A DNA stretch of 64,000 nucleotides from Salipiger thiooxidans (GCF_900102075.1 NZ_FNAV01000001.1:186001-250000); one strand, 5' to 3'. Counted from the first letter of the stretch, positions 1 to 8,803 are shown. Program-made: numbers and translations. Notes: generated by a model from the letters alone, not told the origin.

Positions 1-138
1 CGAGATCAGCATGCCGTTGGCGATGAACTGGGTGTAGGGGTTGGTGGCGAGCGGCAGGAGCAGCAGCAGCACGGGCACCGCCCAGAAGGCATAGGTGCGC
101 AGGCGGCGTTGCGTGGCGGTGGGCATGGTCTGGCTCAT
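1..138 (-). CDS. livM: LivM-type branched-chain amino acid ABC permease, N-terminal fragment
   Basis: Only the first 46 codons lie in the window; the gene runs off the left edge. The visible protein begins MSQTMPTATQRR, then has a hydrophobic segment (AFWAVPVLLLLLPLA) followed by NPYTQFIANGML. This is the usual opening of LivM inner-membrane permeases of the HAAT (Liv) family. The start lies 4 bp after the stop of the LivH gene on the same strand, which is typical operon spacing. LivM would pair with LivH to form the membrane channel. The assignment rests on a short fragment plus its neighbours. Confidence 0.8.
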   Translation of the reverse strand, partial: MSQTMPTATQRRLRTYAFWAVPVLLLLLPLATNPYTQFIANGMLIS

Positions 139-142
139 GGGA

Positions 143-1012
143 TCAGACCTTCACCACGGCCTTGCGGCCGAAGAGCCCCTGCGGGCGGATGAACAGCACC
201 GCGACGATGACCACGTAGGCGGTGATCTCGATCAGCGCGCTGTCGATGTAGGCGCCGGCGTATTGCTCGGCGAGGCCCAGCAGCACACCGCCAAGCACCG
301 CCCCGCCCAGCGAGCCGAAGCCGCCCAGCGTCATGGCCGCGAAGCCCTTGATCAGGAACGATGCGCCCAGATCCGGGTGCAGGAGCGAGACCGGCGCCAC
401 GAGGATGCCGCCGAGCGCCCCGAGTGCCGCGCCGATGCCCCAGGAGAAATCGTTGAAGCGGTCGACGTTGAGCCCGATGAGGCGCGCGCCGCGCGGGCTT
501 TGGTAGACCGCCTGCACCATCTTGCCGAGGTCGGTCATGGCCATCAGGCCGAAGAACAGCAAGAGCAGCACCAGCACGGTGCCGATGATGAAGACCGCGT
601 CGCCGGTGATCACGAGTTCGCCCACGAAGATCGGGTCCATGTCGAAGACCGGCGGCATCGGCAGCACCTCGCGGCCCCAAACCATGCGCGCCAGCCCGCG
701 CAGCACGTAGCCCGCCGCGATGCACATGAGCGCGAGCCCGATGTGCGGCCCGCCGAGGATCGGCCGGATCAGGCCTCGGTTGAACATCACCCCCAGCACG
801 AACATCGCGATCATCGCCAGCGCCGCCGCGGGCAGGAAGGCCACCCCCGCCAGCACCACCAGCACGTAGGACAGGAAGGCGCCTGCCATGACGAAGTCGC
901 CGTGGCCGAAATTCACCACCGTGGTCGAGCGGTAGACCACCGTCAGCGACAGCGCGATGAGCGCGTAGATCATGCCCTGGGAGAGACCTCCCAAAGTCAG
1001 CTGCATCAGCAT
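143..1012 (-). CDS. livH: LivH-type branched-chain amino acid ABC transporter permease
   Basis: A 289-residue, highly hydrophobic inner-membrane protein with about eight predicted helices. It carries the LivH signature near the N-terminus (GMIYALIALSLTVVY, then VNFGHGDFVMAGAF) and the later loop GGFGSLGGAVLGG. The length fits the family (about 285-300). An in-frame ATG 21 bp upstream would give a longer protein, but AAGGAG sits 8 nt before the ATG at 1012, so I chose that start. The gene lies between the binding protein and LivM in one minus-strand operon. The ATPase genes (livG, livF) are presumably beyond the left edge. The substrate could be branched-chain amino acids or another small carboxylate or amide; the sequence does not decide. 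Confidence 0.92.
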   Translation of the reverse strand: MLMQLTLGGLSQGMIYALIALSLTVVYRSTTVVNFGHGDFVMAGAFLSYVLVVLAGVAFLPAAALAMIAMFVLGVMFNRGLIRPILGGPHIGLALMCIAAGYVLRGLARMVWGREVLPMPPVFDMDPIFVGELVITGDAVFIIGTVLVLLLLFFGLMAMTDLGKMVQAVYQSPRGARLIGLNVDRFNDFSWGIGAALGALGGILVAPVSLLHPDLGASFLIKGFAAMTLGGFGSLGGAVLGGVLLGLAEQYAGAYIDSALIEITAYVVIVAVLFIRPQGLFGRKAVVKV

Positions 1013-1044
1013 GTTGTCTGCTCCTTGGAACACCCCGGAAAAGA

Positions 1045-1070
1045 CCGGGCGCGAACGGCGCCGCGCCCGG
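1045..1070 (-). promoter_or_regulatory. Intercistronic GC hairpin between livK and livH
   Basis: A perfect 9-bp inverted repeat (CCGGGCGCG / CGCGCCCGG, 8-nt loop) lies in the 74-bp gap between the binding-protein stop and the permease ribosome binding site. No T-run follows, so it is unlikely to be a full terminator. Such hairpins often stabilise the upstream mRNA, giving more binding protein than permease. The role is inferred; the hairpin itself is directly visible. Confidence 0.5.
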
Positions 1071-1086
1071 CAGTCGGGGGGAGTGA

Positions 1087-2265
1087 TCAGTAGGGCTGGC
1101 CCCAGGCCTTCAGGACGGTCGGTTCGCCGTCGACGAAGCCCGCCACGGCCGAGCCCTTGACGCCCTGGTGGTCCTCGGGGGTCCAGGTGATCGGGTCCGA
1201 GAGGATGCCGGTGTCGAAGTCGCGCACCTCTTCCAGCGCCGCCATCAGCTTGGAGCGGGTGAGGTCAGGCCCCACGGCCTCGAGCGCGGCGACCAGCGCC
1301 TCGGCCGAGCCGATCGAGACGAAGGAGAAGGTCGAGAGCTCTTCATCCGGGTTGTACTTGTGGATCATGTCGCCCCACGGCTTCATCAGCGGGCCGTCGA
1401 GATTGTCCACGTAGGAGTGGATCACGTAGTAGTTCTTGACCGTGTCGAAATCGCCGGTGCGCTTGAGCGTGTTCTCGAGGTCGGTGCCCGCGGTGCCCAT
1501 GACCGGGACGTCGCCCATGCCGTATTTCTTCAGGTCCCGCAGGAAGATCGCCGTCTCGGCCTCGTAGAGCGCCGCGATGATGAAGTCGGGTTTCTCCTGC
1601 CGCAGCTTCAGCACCTGCGCGGTGGCGTCGGTCTGGCCGCGTTCCATGATCAGCTCAAGCGAGGGCGTGACGCCGTTCTCCTCGAGATACTCCCGCGCGG
1701 GGTTCGAGTAGCTGTGCGCCCAGTCGTTCGAGTGCTCGATGATGGCGACGTTGCCGGTGTCGGGCTTCGAGAGCACGAAGGCCGCCATGGCCCGGCCGTT
1801 GGCGCGGCCGGTGGGCACGCCGTGGAAGATGTTCTTCGCCAGCGGGTCCGAGATCGAGTCGCTCACCGCGTGGGCGACGATCCACGGCAGGCCCGCGTCC
1901 TCGATGGTGGGCCGCAGCGCCACGGCCACGCCCGAGCAGGAGTTGCCCTGCAGCATGAACACCTTGTCCTGCGAGATCAGCTTCTTGGCGGCGGCGAGCC
2001 CCTTGGCGCTGTCGCAGGCGGTGTCTTCCTGCACCGCCACGAGCTTGCGTCCGTGCACCCCGCCCTCTTCGTTGATCTTGTCGTAATAGGCCATCATGCC
2101 CACCAGCGCCTTGCTGTAGGACGAGGCGTTGCCCGAGAACGGGCCCATCACGCCGATGGTGATCGCGTCGTCGGAAAGACCCTCGGTCTCCCACTCTGCG
2201 TCCTGCGCGAATGCCGGCACCGCCGCGACGGCGAGGGTGGCAAGCAGGGTTGCGACTCTTTTCAT
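1087..2265 (-). CDS. Liv-type periplasmic substrate-binding protein
   Basis: A 392-residue secreted binding protein of the Peripla_BP_6 (LivJ/LivK) family. The N-terminus is a clear Sec signal peptide (MKRVATLLATL to AVPAFA, cleavage near residue 20). The mature part opens with ITIGVMGPFSG and YYDKINEEGGVHGRK, the hallmark first strand and helix of Liv-type binding proteins. The ATG at 2265 has AGGAG 6 nt upstream; the open frame extends further 5' without a comparable site. It is the first gene of the importer operon and delivers substrate to LivH/LivM. Ligand identity cannot be read from sequence. The TetR gene just upstream suggests ligand-controlled expression. Confidence 0.9.
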   Translation of the reverse strand: MKRVATLLATLAVAAVPAFAQDAEWETEGLSDDAITIGVMGPFSGNASSYSKALVGMMAYYDKINEEGGVHGRKLVAVQEDTACDSAKGLAAAKKLISQDKVFMLQGNSCSGVAVALRPTIEDAGLPWIVAHAVSDSISDPLAKNIFHGVPTGRANGRAMAAFVLSKPDTGNVAIIEHSNDWAHSYSNPAREYLEENGVTPSLELIMERGQTDATAQVLKLRQEKPDFIIAALYEAETAIFLRDLKKYGMGDVPVMGTAGTDLENTLKRTGDFDTVKNYYVIHSYVDNLDGPLMKPWGDMIHKYNPDEELSTFSFVSIGSAEALVAALEAVGPDLTRSKLMAALEEVRDFDTGILSDPITWTPEDHQGVKGSAVAGFVDGEPTVLKAWGQPY

Positions 2266-2348
2266 GTTGTTCTCCTGTTGGATGTCGGTTCCGAGCGCGG
2301 CTTGCTGCCGCTTTTGATTGGGGCCGGAGCCCATGTAGAAACCGGATG

Positions 2349-2360
2349 GACTGTTTGTTT
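2349..2360. promoter_or_regulatory. Possible TetR half-site upstream of the binding-protein gene
   Basis: The sequence GGACTGTTTG (reverse complement CAAACAGTCC) lies in the short gap between the TetR stop and the binding-protein start. It resembles one arm of the palindrome upstream of the TetR gene (ACAAACAG). It may be a second, weaker operator for the importer genes. Only half-site similarity is seen. Confidence 0.25.
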
Positions 2361-2366
2361 CTTTCG

Positions 2367-2990
2367 TCAGCCCTCTTGAGAGACCGGTTTGACGTGCACC
2401 GCGAGGATCGCCTTCAGCGCTTGCAGCATGTCGATGAAATAGCCTTCGTCGCGCCGCAGGACGGCCTGCACGGCCATGCCCCGGAACACGTTCATCACGA
2501 GATTCAGCGCCGAGCGCGCCGAGACCCGCTCGGGCGCCACCGCCACGAAGCTGTGTGCCCATGTCGCCTCGAGCCGCTCGTGCAGCGTCAGGATCAGCGG
2601 CGCGAGCCGGCCGCGCAATTCCGCGTCGCCGCGGGCCGCGACGATGATCTCGAGCGAGGAATAGAACCAGTCGCCCTTGAGGACCTCGGTCCAGAGCGCG
2701 TCGAAGAAGCCGTCATAGGTCAGCACGCCGCTGCGCAGGTCCGCTGACAGCGCCTCGAGACCGGCGGCGAAGTTCTCGAACATCTCCTCGGTGGCGGCGA
2801 CGATCAGGTCCATCTTGCCCGGGTAGTGGTGCGTCTGCGCCCCGCGCGAGACTCCTGCCCGCTTGGCGATCCCCGCGGTGCTGGTGTTGGCGTAGCCCAC
2901 CTCCATCAGCGAGCGCACGGTGGCCGCGAGCAGCAGCTTGCGGGTCTCGGCGCTACGTTGATCCTGGGTTCTGCGCTTCTTGACGGTCAT
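2367..2990 (-). CDS. TetR/AcrR-family transcriptional regulator
   Basis: A 207-residue repressor-type protein. The N-terminal helix-turn-helix is obvious: LLLAATVRSLMEVGYANTS, TAGIAKRAGVSRGAQTHHYP, then KMDLIVAATEEMF, matching the TetR_N pattern. The rest is an all-helical ligand-binding region typical of the family. It is transcribed in the same direction as the Liv-type importer and ends about 100 bp before the binding-protein start. It probably controls both itself and the importer. The effector is unknown. The ATG at 2990 is the first in-frame start after an upstream stop, and the HTH begins about 20 residues in, as usual. Confidence 0.9.
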   Translation of the reverse strand: MTVKKRRTQDQRSAETRKLLLAATVRSLMEVGYANTSTAGIAKRAGVSRGAQTHHYPGKMDLIVAATEEMFENFAAGLEALSADLRSGVLTYDGFFDALWTEVLKGDWFYSSLEIIVAARGDAELRGRLAPLILTLHERLEATWAHSFVAVAPERVSARSALNLVMNVFRGMAVQAVLRRDEGYFIDMLQALKAILAVHVKPVSQEG

Positions 2991-3005
2991 GATCGCTCCA
3001 AACTT

Positions 3006-3023
3006 ACAAACAGGTCAGTTTGT
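3006..3023. promoter_or_regulatory. Putative TetR operator (palindrome) in the tetR promoter
   Basis: A perfect inverted repeat ACAAAC-AGGTCA-GTTTGT lies 16 bp upstream of the TetR start. A TTGACA-like hexamer on the minus strand (3035-3040) lies just beyond it, so a bound repressor would cover the promoter. The AAAC...GTTT geometry is common for TetR operators. The rest of the 2991-3335 gap shows no gene. Confidence 0.5.
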
Positions 3024-3335
3024 TTTTATGATTCTGTCAAGCTTCGTCCAAGCCTTTTTCCGCCCGCCCCCGGATTCGCCCGACCTCTGCCTTTTTTGGC
3101 AGCAGACCGGTCCATCGCGGCGCCCGGACGGCCGCCACCCGGAACACTCTGGCGATCTTTCACCGGGCAGGCCTGAAGTTACCCCCAATTGGTCCCGGAC
3201 TTGACGCATAGACAACGATTACCATAGGTTGAATATGATGATGCCCGGACAACGCAGCCGATGAGGATCGCAGGAGTCTTAAGAGATTTTTAACACTCAC
3301 GTCACAGAACAGTCGCACCCGACACCGCGCACCGG

Positions 3336-5162
3336 TTGGCGCGGACCCACGTAACGATCGTCTCTGGACCGCAGTTAAGAAAGACGGAAGCCTTGACGCC
3401 TGCGCCAGACCTCCAGCATGACCATCGGGACGGCAGCCCAGCGGCGCAGGATCTCGAACGCCAGATCGAGGGCGTTCTTTCGGTTCTACTGTCACCTCAC
3501 ATCACCGGGGCGCAGTTCATCCCGATCCTGCCGAAGGGGCTCCCTCACCTGTGCCCCATCGCCGTCGGACGGCAGGAGGCGGACAAGATCGCGACGCTGT
3601 GCTGGTCGCTGCGCCTGCCAGAGGTTCCCGAGTGGCAAGCGGCGCTGGCCGCCAGGCCCTCGCACACCCGCCCCGACTTCATCGAGACCGGGCCGAACGG
3701 CAATTTCACCGCCTCGCTGGTGACCTCCAAGACCGGCGCCCGCTATGGCATCCTCGCGCTGAAATTCGCCCCCGGCGCCAAGCAGTGCGACATTCACCTC
3801 GAATACGGCACGCGCGCCGGGCTGCTGATCGGGCAGTCGATCCAGCAATGGCTCGAGTTGCGCATCCTCGAGCTCGAGCTTGCCGACGAGATCCGCCGCA
3901 TGTCGCAGCTGGCCGAGCTCGACGGGCTGACCCGTATCCTCAACCACCACGCCTTCAAGCTGAAATGCGCAGAGCGGATCGGCAAGGCCGAGCAGCCCTT
4001 CGCGATGATGATGATCGACGTCGACAACTTCAAATCGGTGAACGACGTCTACGGCCACCAGTTCGGCGACAGCTACCTGCGCGAGGTGGCGCTGGCGATC
4101 GTCCGGGCGCTGCCCAACGCCGCCGTTGTCGGCCGCATCGGCGGCGACGAATTCGCGGCGCTGGTGCCGATCCCCAACCAGCAGCCCGAGCCCTATCTCG
4201 ACCGCCTCATGCTGGGGTGCGCCTGCGACGTGCAGCGCGCCGCGGCCCGGCTCGGCAAGCCCAACCTCGGGCATGTGAGCATCGGCTGCGCGCTCAAGTC
4301 CAGCGTCTGCCCGGATGTCGAGAAACTGCTGCAGGGGGCGGATGCGGCGCTCTATGCCAACAAGAGCTCGGGCAAGTACTCGGGGGCGATCTTCGACCCC
4401 GACAGCCACGAGAACTTCAGCGCCATGCTGATCCGCCCGCGCTTTCTCAAGGCGCTGCACAACAACGAGCTGCGGCCGTTCTTCCAGCCGGTCATCGACC
4501 TTGCCACCGACCGCATCTGCGGGTTCGAGGTGCTGGTGCGCTGGATCGACCCGCAGCGCGGCGTGCTGGCGCCCGAGGAGTTTGCCTCGATCCTCGCCGC
4601 GCCGGAGCTGGCCGAGAAGCTCACACGCCTGCTCTTCGAGGACGCGCTGCAGCAGTTCGCCCGCCGCCCCGGCTACCAGAGCGAGACACTCGCGCTGAAC
4701 CTCGGGACGGTGGATCTCATCAAGCAGGAATTCGTCTTCGACCTGCAGTCGCAACTCAACCGCTACGCCGTGCAATGGCGCCAGATCGTGATCGAGGTGA
4801 CCGAGAACACCATGCTCGGCGCCATCAACGGTCCGGTGTTCCAGAACCTGACCGAGATGCGCAGCCGCGGCGCCAAGGTCGCGCTCGACGATTTCGGTAC
4901 CGGCTACGGCGGGCTTGCCCACCTGCGCAACTGGCCGGTGGACATCATCAAGCTCGACCGCAGCTATGTCGATGGCATCACCCGCGGCCCGCGCGACGCG
5001 ATCTTCGCACGCGCCCTGATCGAGATCGCCAGCACCCTGGGCCTCGAGGTGATCGCCGAGGGCATCGAGGACATCGAGACCGCCAACACCCTGCGCGAGC
5101 TCGGCTGCCAGATGGCGCAGGGCTACTTCTACTCCCCCGCCGCCCCGCTCGAGGAATTCTGA
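3336..5162 (+). CDS. GGDEF-EAL cyclic-di-GMP turnover protein
   Basis: About 608 residues: an N-terminal region of about 190 residues with no clear family (GAF-like at best), a GGDEF domain (DGLTRILNHHAF, MIDVDNFKSVND, intact RIGGDEFAAL near residue 270) and a C-terminal EAL domain (FEVLVRW, EVTENTML, DDFGTGYGGLAHL, KLDRSYV, VIAEGIED). The EAL signature reads EVL, a conservative change seen in active enzymes, and the other metal and loop-6 motifs look intact. Both synthesis and hydrolysis of c-di-GMP are therefore possible. No transmembrane segment is evident. There is no ATG before residue 188, so translation must begin at TTG: 3336, or 3393, which has a weak GGAAG upstream. The start is uncertain. 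Confidence 0.85.
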   Translation: MARTHVTIVSGPQLRKTEALTPAPDLQHDHRDGSPAAQDLERQIEGVLSVLLSPHITGAQFIPILPKGLPHLCPIAVGRQEADKIATLCWSLRLPEVPEWQAALAARPSHTRPDFIETGPNGNFTASLVTSKTGARYGILALKFAPGAKQCDIHLEYGTRAGLLIGQSIQQWLELRILELELADEIRRMSQLAELDGLTRILNHHAFKLKCAERIGKAEQPFAMMMIDVDNFKSVNDVYGHQFGDSYLREVALAIVRALPNAAVVGRIGGDEFAALVPIPNQQPEPYLDRLMLGCACDVQRAAARLGKPNLGHVSIGCALKSSVCPDVEKLLQGADAALYANKSSGKYSGAIFDPDSHENFSAMLIRPRFLKALHNNELRPFFQPVIDLATDRICGFEVLVRWIDPQRGVLAPEEFASILAAPELAEKLTRLLFEDALQQFARRPGYQSETLALNLGTVDLIKQEFVFDLQSQLNRYAVQWRQIVIEVTENTMLGAINGPVFQNLTEMRSRGAKVALDDFGTGYGGLAHLRNWPVDIIKLDRSYVDGITRGPRDAIFARALIEIASTLGLEVIAEGIEDIETANTLRELGCQMAQGYFYSPAAPLEEF

Positions 5163-5702
5163 GCCGCCACCCCCGTGTGGATCGCGTTGGCCAGCACCGG
5201 CAGCCGCACCGGCTTGCGGACCACCACGAAATCCGCGGTCTCACGACGGGTGCTGCCGAGCCCGGTGATCAGCGGCACCGGCAGCGCGGGATAGCGCCGG
5301 GCCGCCGTCCGTGCGAGGTCGATGCCGTCCACAGGTCCCGACCAGGGCTTTGACCGGATCGGCGAGGTCCCTGAGCTTGGTCGACTTGCGCACCCGCCGT
5401 TGCGCCAGCTGCAGCCCGTTGACAAAAAGCGGCGAGTTCACGATCTCGGCCCGCCCGGTGATGATCACGACGGGGAGTGCATCCCTGCGGTCGCGGATCC
5501 GGTGCAGCGGGCTGATGGCCCCGCCGTTGTCCATCACGACATCGAGGGAGACGAAATCGAAGGCGCCGTCCTCGGCGATGAGAAGTTCCAGCGCTTCGTC
5601 AGCGCTCCGCGCGGTCATGACCTCGTGCCCGATGGCCGTCATGCCGTTGCTGAACGCTTCGCTGTATTCGAAATCGTCATCGGCGATCAGAAGTCGCGCC
5701 AG
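5129..5702 (-). pseudogene. Broken response-regulator gene: one full receiver plus a frame-shifted receiver tail
   Basis: Read on the minus strand, one frame from about 5702 encodes a CheY-like receiver (LLIADDDFEYSEAF, then VSLDVVMDNGGA, VVIITGR, and a Lys-containing end VRKSTKLRDL). An in-frame TGA lies immediately before it and no ATG, GTG or TTG is available; the first ATG (5642) would remove the first strand and the acidic pocket. Near 5340 the similarity jumps to another frame, which encodes only the second half of a receiver (GIDLARTAARRYPALP, PLITGLGS, VVVRKPVRLPVL). This second part lacks its own phospho-Asp half. The pattern suggests a deletion that fused two signalling genes and left a remnant. 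A sequencing error cannot be excluded. Confidence 0.55.
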
Positions 5703-5738
5703 TCACGATCATCCGATAGTTGTGACAGCCACACCATG

Positions 5739-5757
5739 TGTTACGTTTCCTGTTACG
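5739..5757. promoter_or_regulatory. Direct repeat TGTTACG x2 upstream of the cheB-cheR gene
   Basis: Two identical heptamers TGTTACG start 12 bp apart in the 79-bp gap between the receiver remnant and the CheB-CheR start. They could be an activator or extracytoplasmic sigma-factor element. No known consensus was matched. Confidence 0.2.
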
Positions 5758-5781
5758 ACAAGATGTCAACGGGATGGTGGT

Positions 5782-8376
5782 ATGTCCGACTTCGAAGACG
5801 ATCGCGGTGGCGACGAGGCAACCGAGCGCATTCCGATCGTCGCAATCGGAACGTCGGCGGGCGGGCTCAACCCGCTGGAGGCGTTTTTCACCAATGCGCC
5901 CGACAGTCTCGGCTGGTGCTACATCATCATCCAGCACCTGTCGCCGGACTACCGCCCGGTCATGGACGAGTTGCTGGCGCGCACGACCCATCTCAAGATC
6001 CGCCATATCGAGGACGGGCTGCCGATCACGCCCGACACCATCTACCTCAACCGCCCCAACACCGGCTCGGTGGTCGAGGCCGACGTCTTCCGCACCTTCA
6101 CCTATGGCAAGGCCGACCAGGTCCCGCACCTGCCCATCGACAGCATGTTGGCCTCGCTGGCCTCGCGCGGGGGCGAGAAGACCGCCGCGGTGATCCTCTC
6201 GGGCTCGGGCAGCGACGGCTCGAACGGGGCACAGATCCTGCACGCCTCGGGCGGCGCGCTGCTGGTGCAGACCCCGCAGGAGGCCGACTTCCCGTCGATG
6301 CCGCGCGCCATCCTGTCGCTGGGCATCCACGACCGCATCGCCGACGCGGCGGACATCCCCAACGCGATTCGCGACATCTTCACCACCGGCCAGCGCACCG
6401 CGCCGCACATTGGCACCGGGCTCGACCAATCGCTGAACCAGTCGATCCTCGAGCTTCTGGAAAAGCAGCACGACCTCGACTTCGGCTCCTACAAGGAGAC
6501 CAACCTCCAGCGCCGCATCACCCACCGCCAGCATCTGCGGGGGATCGACGACCCGTCGCAATACCTCGAGCTGCTGCGCAATTCAGCGGAAGCGGTGGAC
6601 GAGCTCTACCAGGACCTGCTGATCGGCGTGACCGAATTCTACCGCGACCCCGAGGCCATCTCGATCCTGCGCGACGAGGTCATCCGGCCGATGATCGAGA
6701 GCTCGCAGTCCGACGAGCCGCTGCGAATCTGGGTGGCGGGCTGCGCCAGCGGCGAAGAGGCCTATACCATCGGCATCGAGATGACCGAGGCGCTGCAGGC
6801 GGCCGGCGACCTGCGCGGCTTCCGCATCATCGCGACCGACGTGCACCGCCATTCGATCGACTTCGCCTCGGCCGGCGCCTACTCGGCGGACGCGGTGCAT
6901 AAGATCCCCGAGCCGCTGCGGCGGAAGTATTTCGACCGGCGCGCCAACGTCTACACGGTCGTGCCCTCGCTGCGGCAGAAGATCATCTTCTCGGTGCATG
7001 ACGCGCTGAAAGATCCGCCCTTCCTCGACCTCGACCTCGTGTCCTGCCGCAACCTGCTGACCTACCTTCGCGAAGAGGCGCAGGCACGGGTGATCTCGAT
7101 GTTCCTCTTCGGGCTGAAGAAGCATGGCGTGCTGTTCCTCGGACCGTCCGAGACGCTGGGCCATTTCGGCGAGGAGTTCGACACGATCAACCCGCGCTGG
7201 CGGCTGTTCCGCAAGGCCTCGGGCCGGCGCGTCTTCGACCGGACCATGCTGCCGAACCGGCTCAGCCGCCGGGCCACGGGGCGTATGCCGGCCAATGACG
7301 ACCACGCCCCCGTGCCCCGGTCGCGGATGTCGCCGGTGCTGCGCGAGTTCGCCGACATGCGCGGGCGCGAGGCGCTGTTCCGCTCCTACGACCTGCTGCT
7401 CAAGAACTACGCGCCCTCGTCCTTCCTCGTCACCTCCGAGGGCGAGGTGCTGAGCTGGTTCGGCGCCGCCAGCGCCTTTGTCGACACCCGCAGCGACCTC
7501 ACCGAATGGTCGGTCGAGCACATCCTGCACCGCGACCTGCATTTCGTGATCGACGTGGCGCTCGAAAAGCTGCGTGCCGGCGATTTCGAGGTGTTCTCGC
7601 GCCGGGTCGACGTCGACATGGGCAAGGACGTGGCGCAGCCGGTGACCCTGACCTTCGAGCCGCTCGACAAGGTCAACAAGCCGCGCCTCATGCTGATCCG
7701 CCTGCGGCTCGAGGCCGAGGCCGACGACGAGCCGCAGGACTACGGCGGCGACGCCGAGGGTACCAACTCGGAAGACGCGATGGTGCTCTCCAAGCGCGTG
7801 CACGAGCTGGAACGCGACCTGCGGCTGACCGAGGAGACCCTGCAGCACGTCACCGAGCGACTCGGGGCCAGCGGCGAAGAGCTTCAGGCCTCCAACGCGG
7901 AGCTACAGGCCACCAACGAGGAACTGCAGGCATCGAACGAGGAGCTGCACGCGGCGAACAAGGAACTCGTCGCCGTCGGCGCCGAGCACGAGCGCAAGAT
8001 TCTCGACCTCTCCTCGCTGAACAAGGAGACGGAGCACCTGTTCCAGATCCTCAGGCTCGGCCTGATCGTGGTGAATGACGAAATGCTGGTGAAGCGGTTC
8101 AGCGGGCTGGGGGCCCGGCGGTTCTCGCTCGAGCCGCATGACATCAACCGAAAGCTCAGCGTCATCGGCCCGCGCTTCGACTTCATCGACCTGCCCGAGG
8201 CGGTGGAGCGGGTGCTGCTCGACCTCGAGCCGATCAGCGCGCACGGATTGTTCGAGAACGAGCCGCTGTCGGTCGAGATCCAGCCGATCATCGAAGAGGG
8301 CCGCTCGGGCAAGGCCACGGGCGCCTTCATCATCTTCCGTCCCCACGTTTCCGACCAGGAGGAGGGCAGCCTCTGA
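5782..8376 (+). CDS. CheB-CheR-coiled coil-PAS chemotaxis-type fusion protein
   Basis: An 864-residue protein. Domains in order: CheB methylesterase (GTSAGG Ser near residue 24, QHLSPDYRP His near 53, SGSGSDGSNG Asp near 145, so the Ser-His-Asp triad is present); CheR methyltransferase (GVTEFYRD, VAGCASGEEAYTIG for SAM binding, VSCRNLLTYL); a coiled coil of repeated EELQASNAELQATNE heptads (about 675-750); and a C-terminal PAS-like region. It lacks the N-terminal receiver of classical CheB and any histidine-kinase module found in longer homologues. The ATG at 5782 was chosen because the frame upstream covers the divergent receiver remnant. It may modify receptors or act as a signalling scaffold. 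No other chemotaxis gene is visible nearby. Confidence 0.88.
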   Translation: MSDFEDDRGGDEATERIPIVAIGTSAGGLNPLEAFFTNAPDSLGWCYIIIQHLSPDYRPVMDELLARTTHLKIRHIEDGLPITPDTIYLNRPNTGSVVEADVFRTFTYGKADQVPHLPIDSMLASLASRGGEKTAAVILSGSGSDGSNGAQILHASGGALLVQTPQEADFPSMPRAILSLGIHDRIADAADIPNAIRDIFTTGQRTAPHIGTGLDQSLNQSILELLEKQHDLDFGSYKETNLQRRITHRQHLRGIDDPSQYLELLRNSAEAVDELYQDLLIGVTEFYRDPEAISILRDEVIRPMIESSQSDEPLRIWVAGCASGEEAYTIGIEMTEALQAAGDLRGFRIIATDVHRHSIDFASAGAYSADAVHKIPEPLRRKYFDRRANVYTVVPSLRQKIIFSVHDALKDPPFLDLDLVSCRNLLTYLREEAQARVISMFLFGLKKHGVLFLGPSETLGHFGEEFDTINPRWRLFRKASGRRVFDRTMLPNRLSRRATGRMPANDDHAPVPRSRMSPVLREFADMRGREALFRSYDLLLKNYAPSSFLVTSEGEVLSWFGAASAFVDTRSDLTEWSVEHILHRDLHFVIDVALEKLRAGDFEVFSRRVDVDMGKDVAQPVTLTFEPLDKVNKPRLMLIRLRLEAEADDEPQDYGGDAEGTNSEDAMVLSKRVHELERDLRLTEETLQHVTERLGASGEELQASNAELQATNEELQASNEELHAANKELVAVGAEHERKILDLSSLNKETEHLFQILRLGLIVVNDEMLVKRFSGLGARRFSLEPHDINRKLSVIGPRFDFIDLPEAVERVLLDLEPISAHGLFENEPLSVEIQPIIEEGRSGKATGAFIIFRPHVSDQEEGSL

Positions 8377-8586
8377 CGCCTGCCCGGCAACCGCAGCGGG
8401 GGCGCGAGCGGGGTCGACGCCTGCCCTTCGCATGCCCGGTGTGACGACGTGCGTCCTGCATCCGCGCCGGACGATCCGCGCGGTGATCTGACACAACTCA
8501 CCCGAGGGGTGTCTTGCTTTGTCTAAGTGGGAAACTGTGACCCGGATGTGCTGACGCCTCTGCGCCTGCAACCCTCTCCGGGTAAA

Positions 8587-8673
8587 TGGTGCGGTCGAGA
8601 AGACTCGAACTTCCACGGGAGTTACCCCACAGCGACCTCAACGCTGCGCGTCTACCAATTCCGCCACGACCGC
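8587..8673 (-). tRNA. tRNA-Leu (anticodon GAG)
   Basis: A class II tRNA of 87 nt including an encoded CCA. The acceptor arm GCGGTCG pairs with CGACCGC, followed by discriminator A. The anticodon arm CAGCG-TTGAGGT-CGCTG places GAG at positions 34-36, which reads leucine CUC/CUU codons. There is a long variable arm (TGGGGTAACTCCCG) and a T loop GTTCGAGTC, as expected for leucine. It stands alone on the minus strand. The flanks 8377-8586 and 8674-8828 hold no gene that I can see. Confidence 0.96.
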
Positions 8674-8777
8674 ACTGTCTTGACTTGGTGAAGCGCTCTC
8701 TACAAAAGCCCGCCGGGGAAGAAAAGAGGGAAATCACATCCCGCCGAAGATTTTTTCCGCTCGCCCCGAAAAGCGAC

Positions 8778-8803
8778 GCGGCGGCCCCTTGCGACGCCGC
8801 CGC
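8778..8803 (-). terminator. Probable terminator of the peptidoglycan-binding protein gene
   Basis: An 8-bp GC stem (GCGGCGGC / GCCGCCGC, 10-nt loop) followed on the minus strand by GTCGCTTTT. It lies about 25 bp beyond the stop at 8829. The T-run is short and offset, so strength is uncertain. Confidence 0.45.

Noticed and set aside
95-1093. Plus-strand 332-codon frame over livH
   Set aside because: Composition (Arg, His, Gln, Glu rich) is that of an antisense shadow, and livH on the minus strand is certain.
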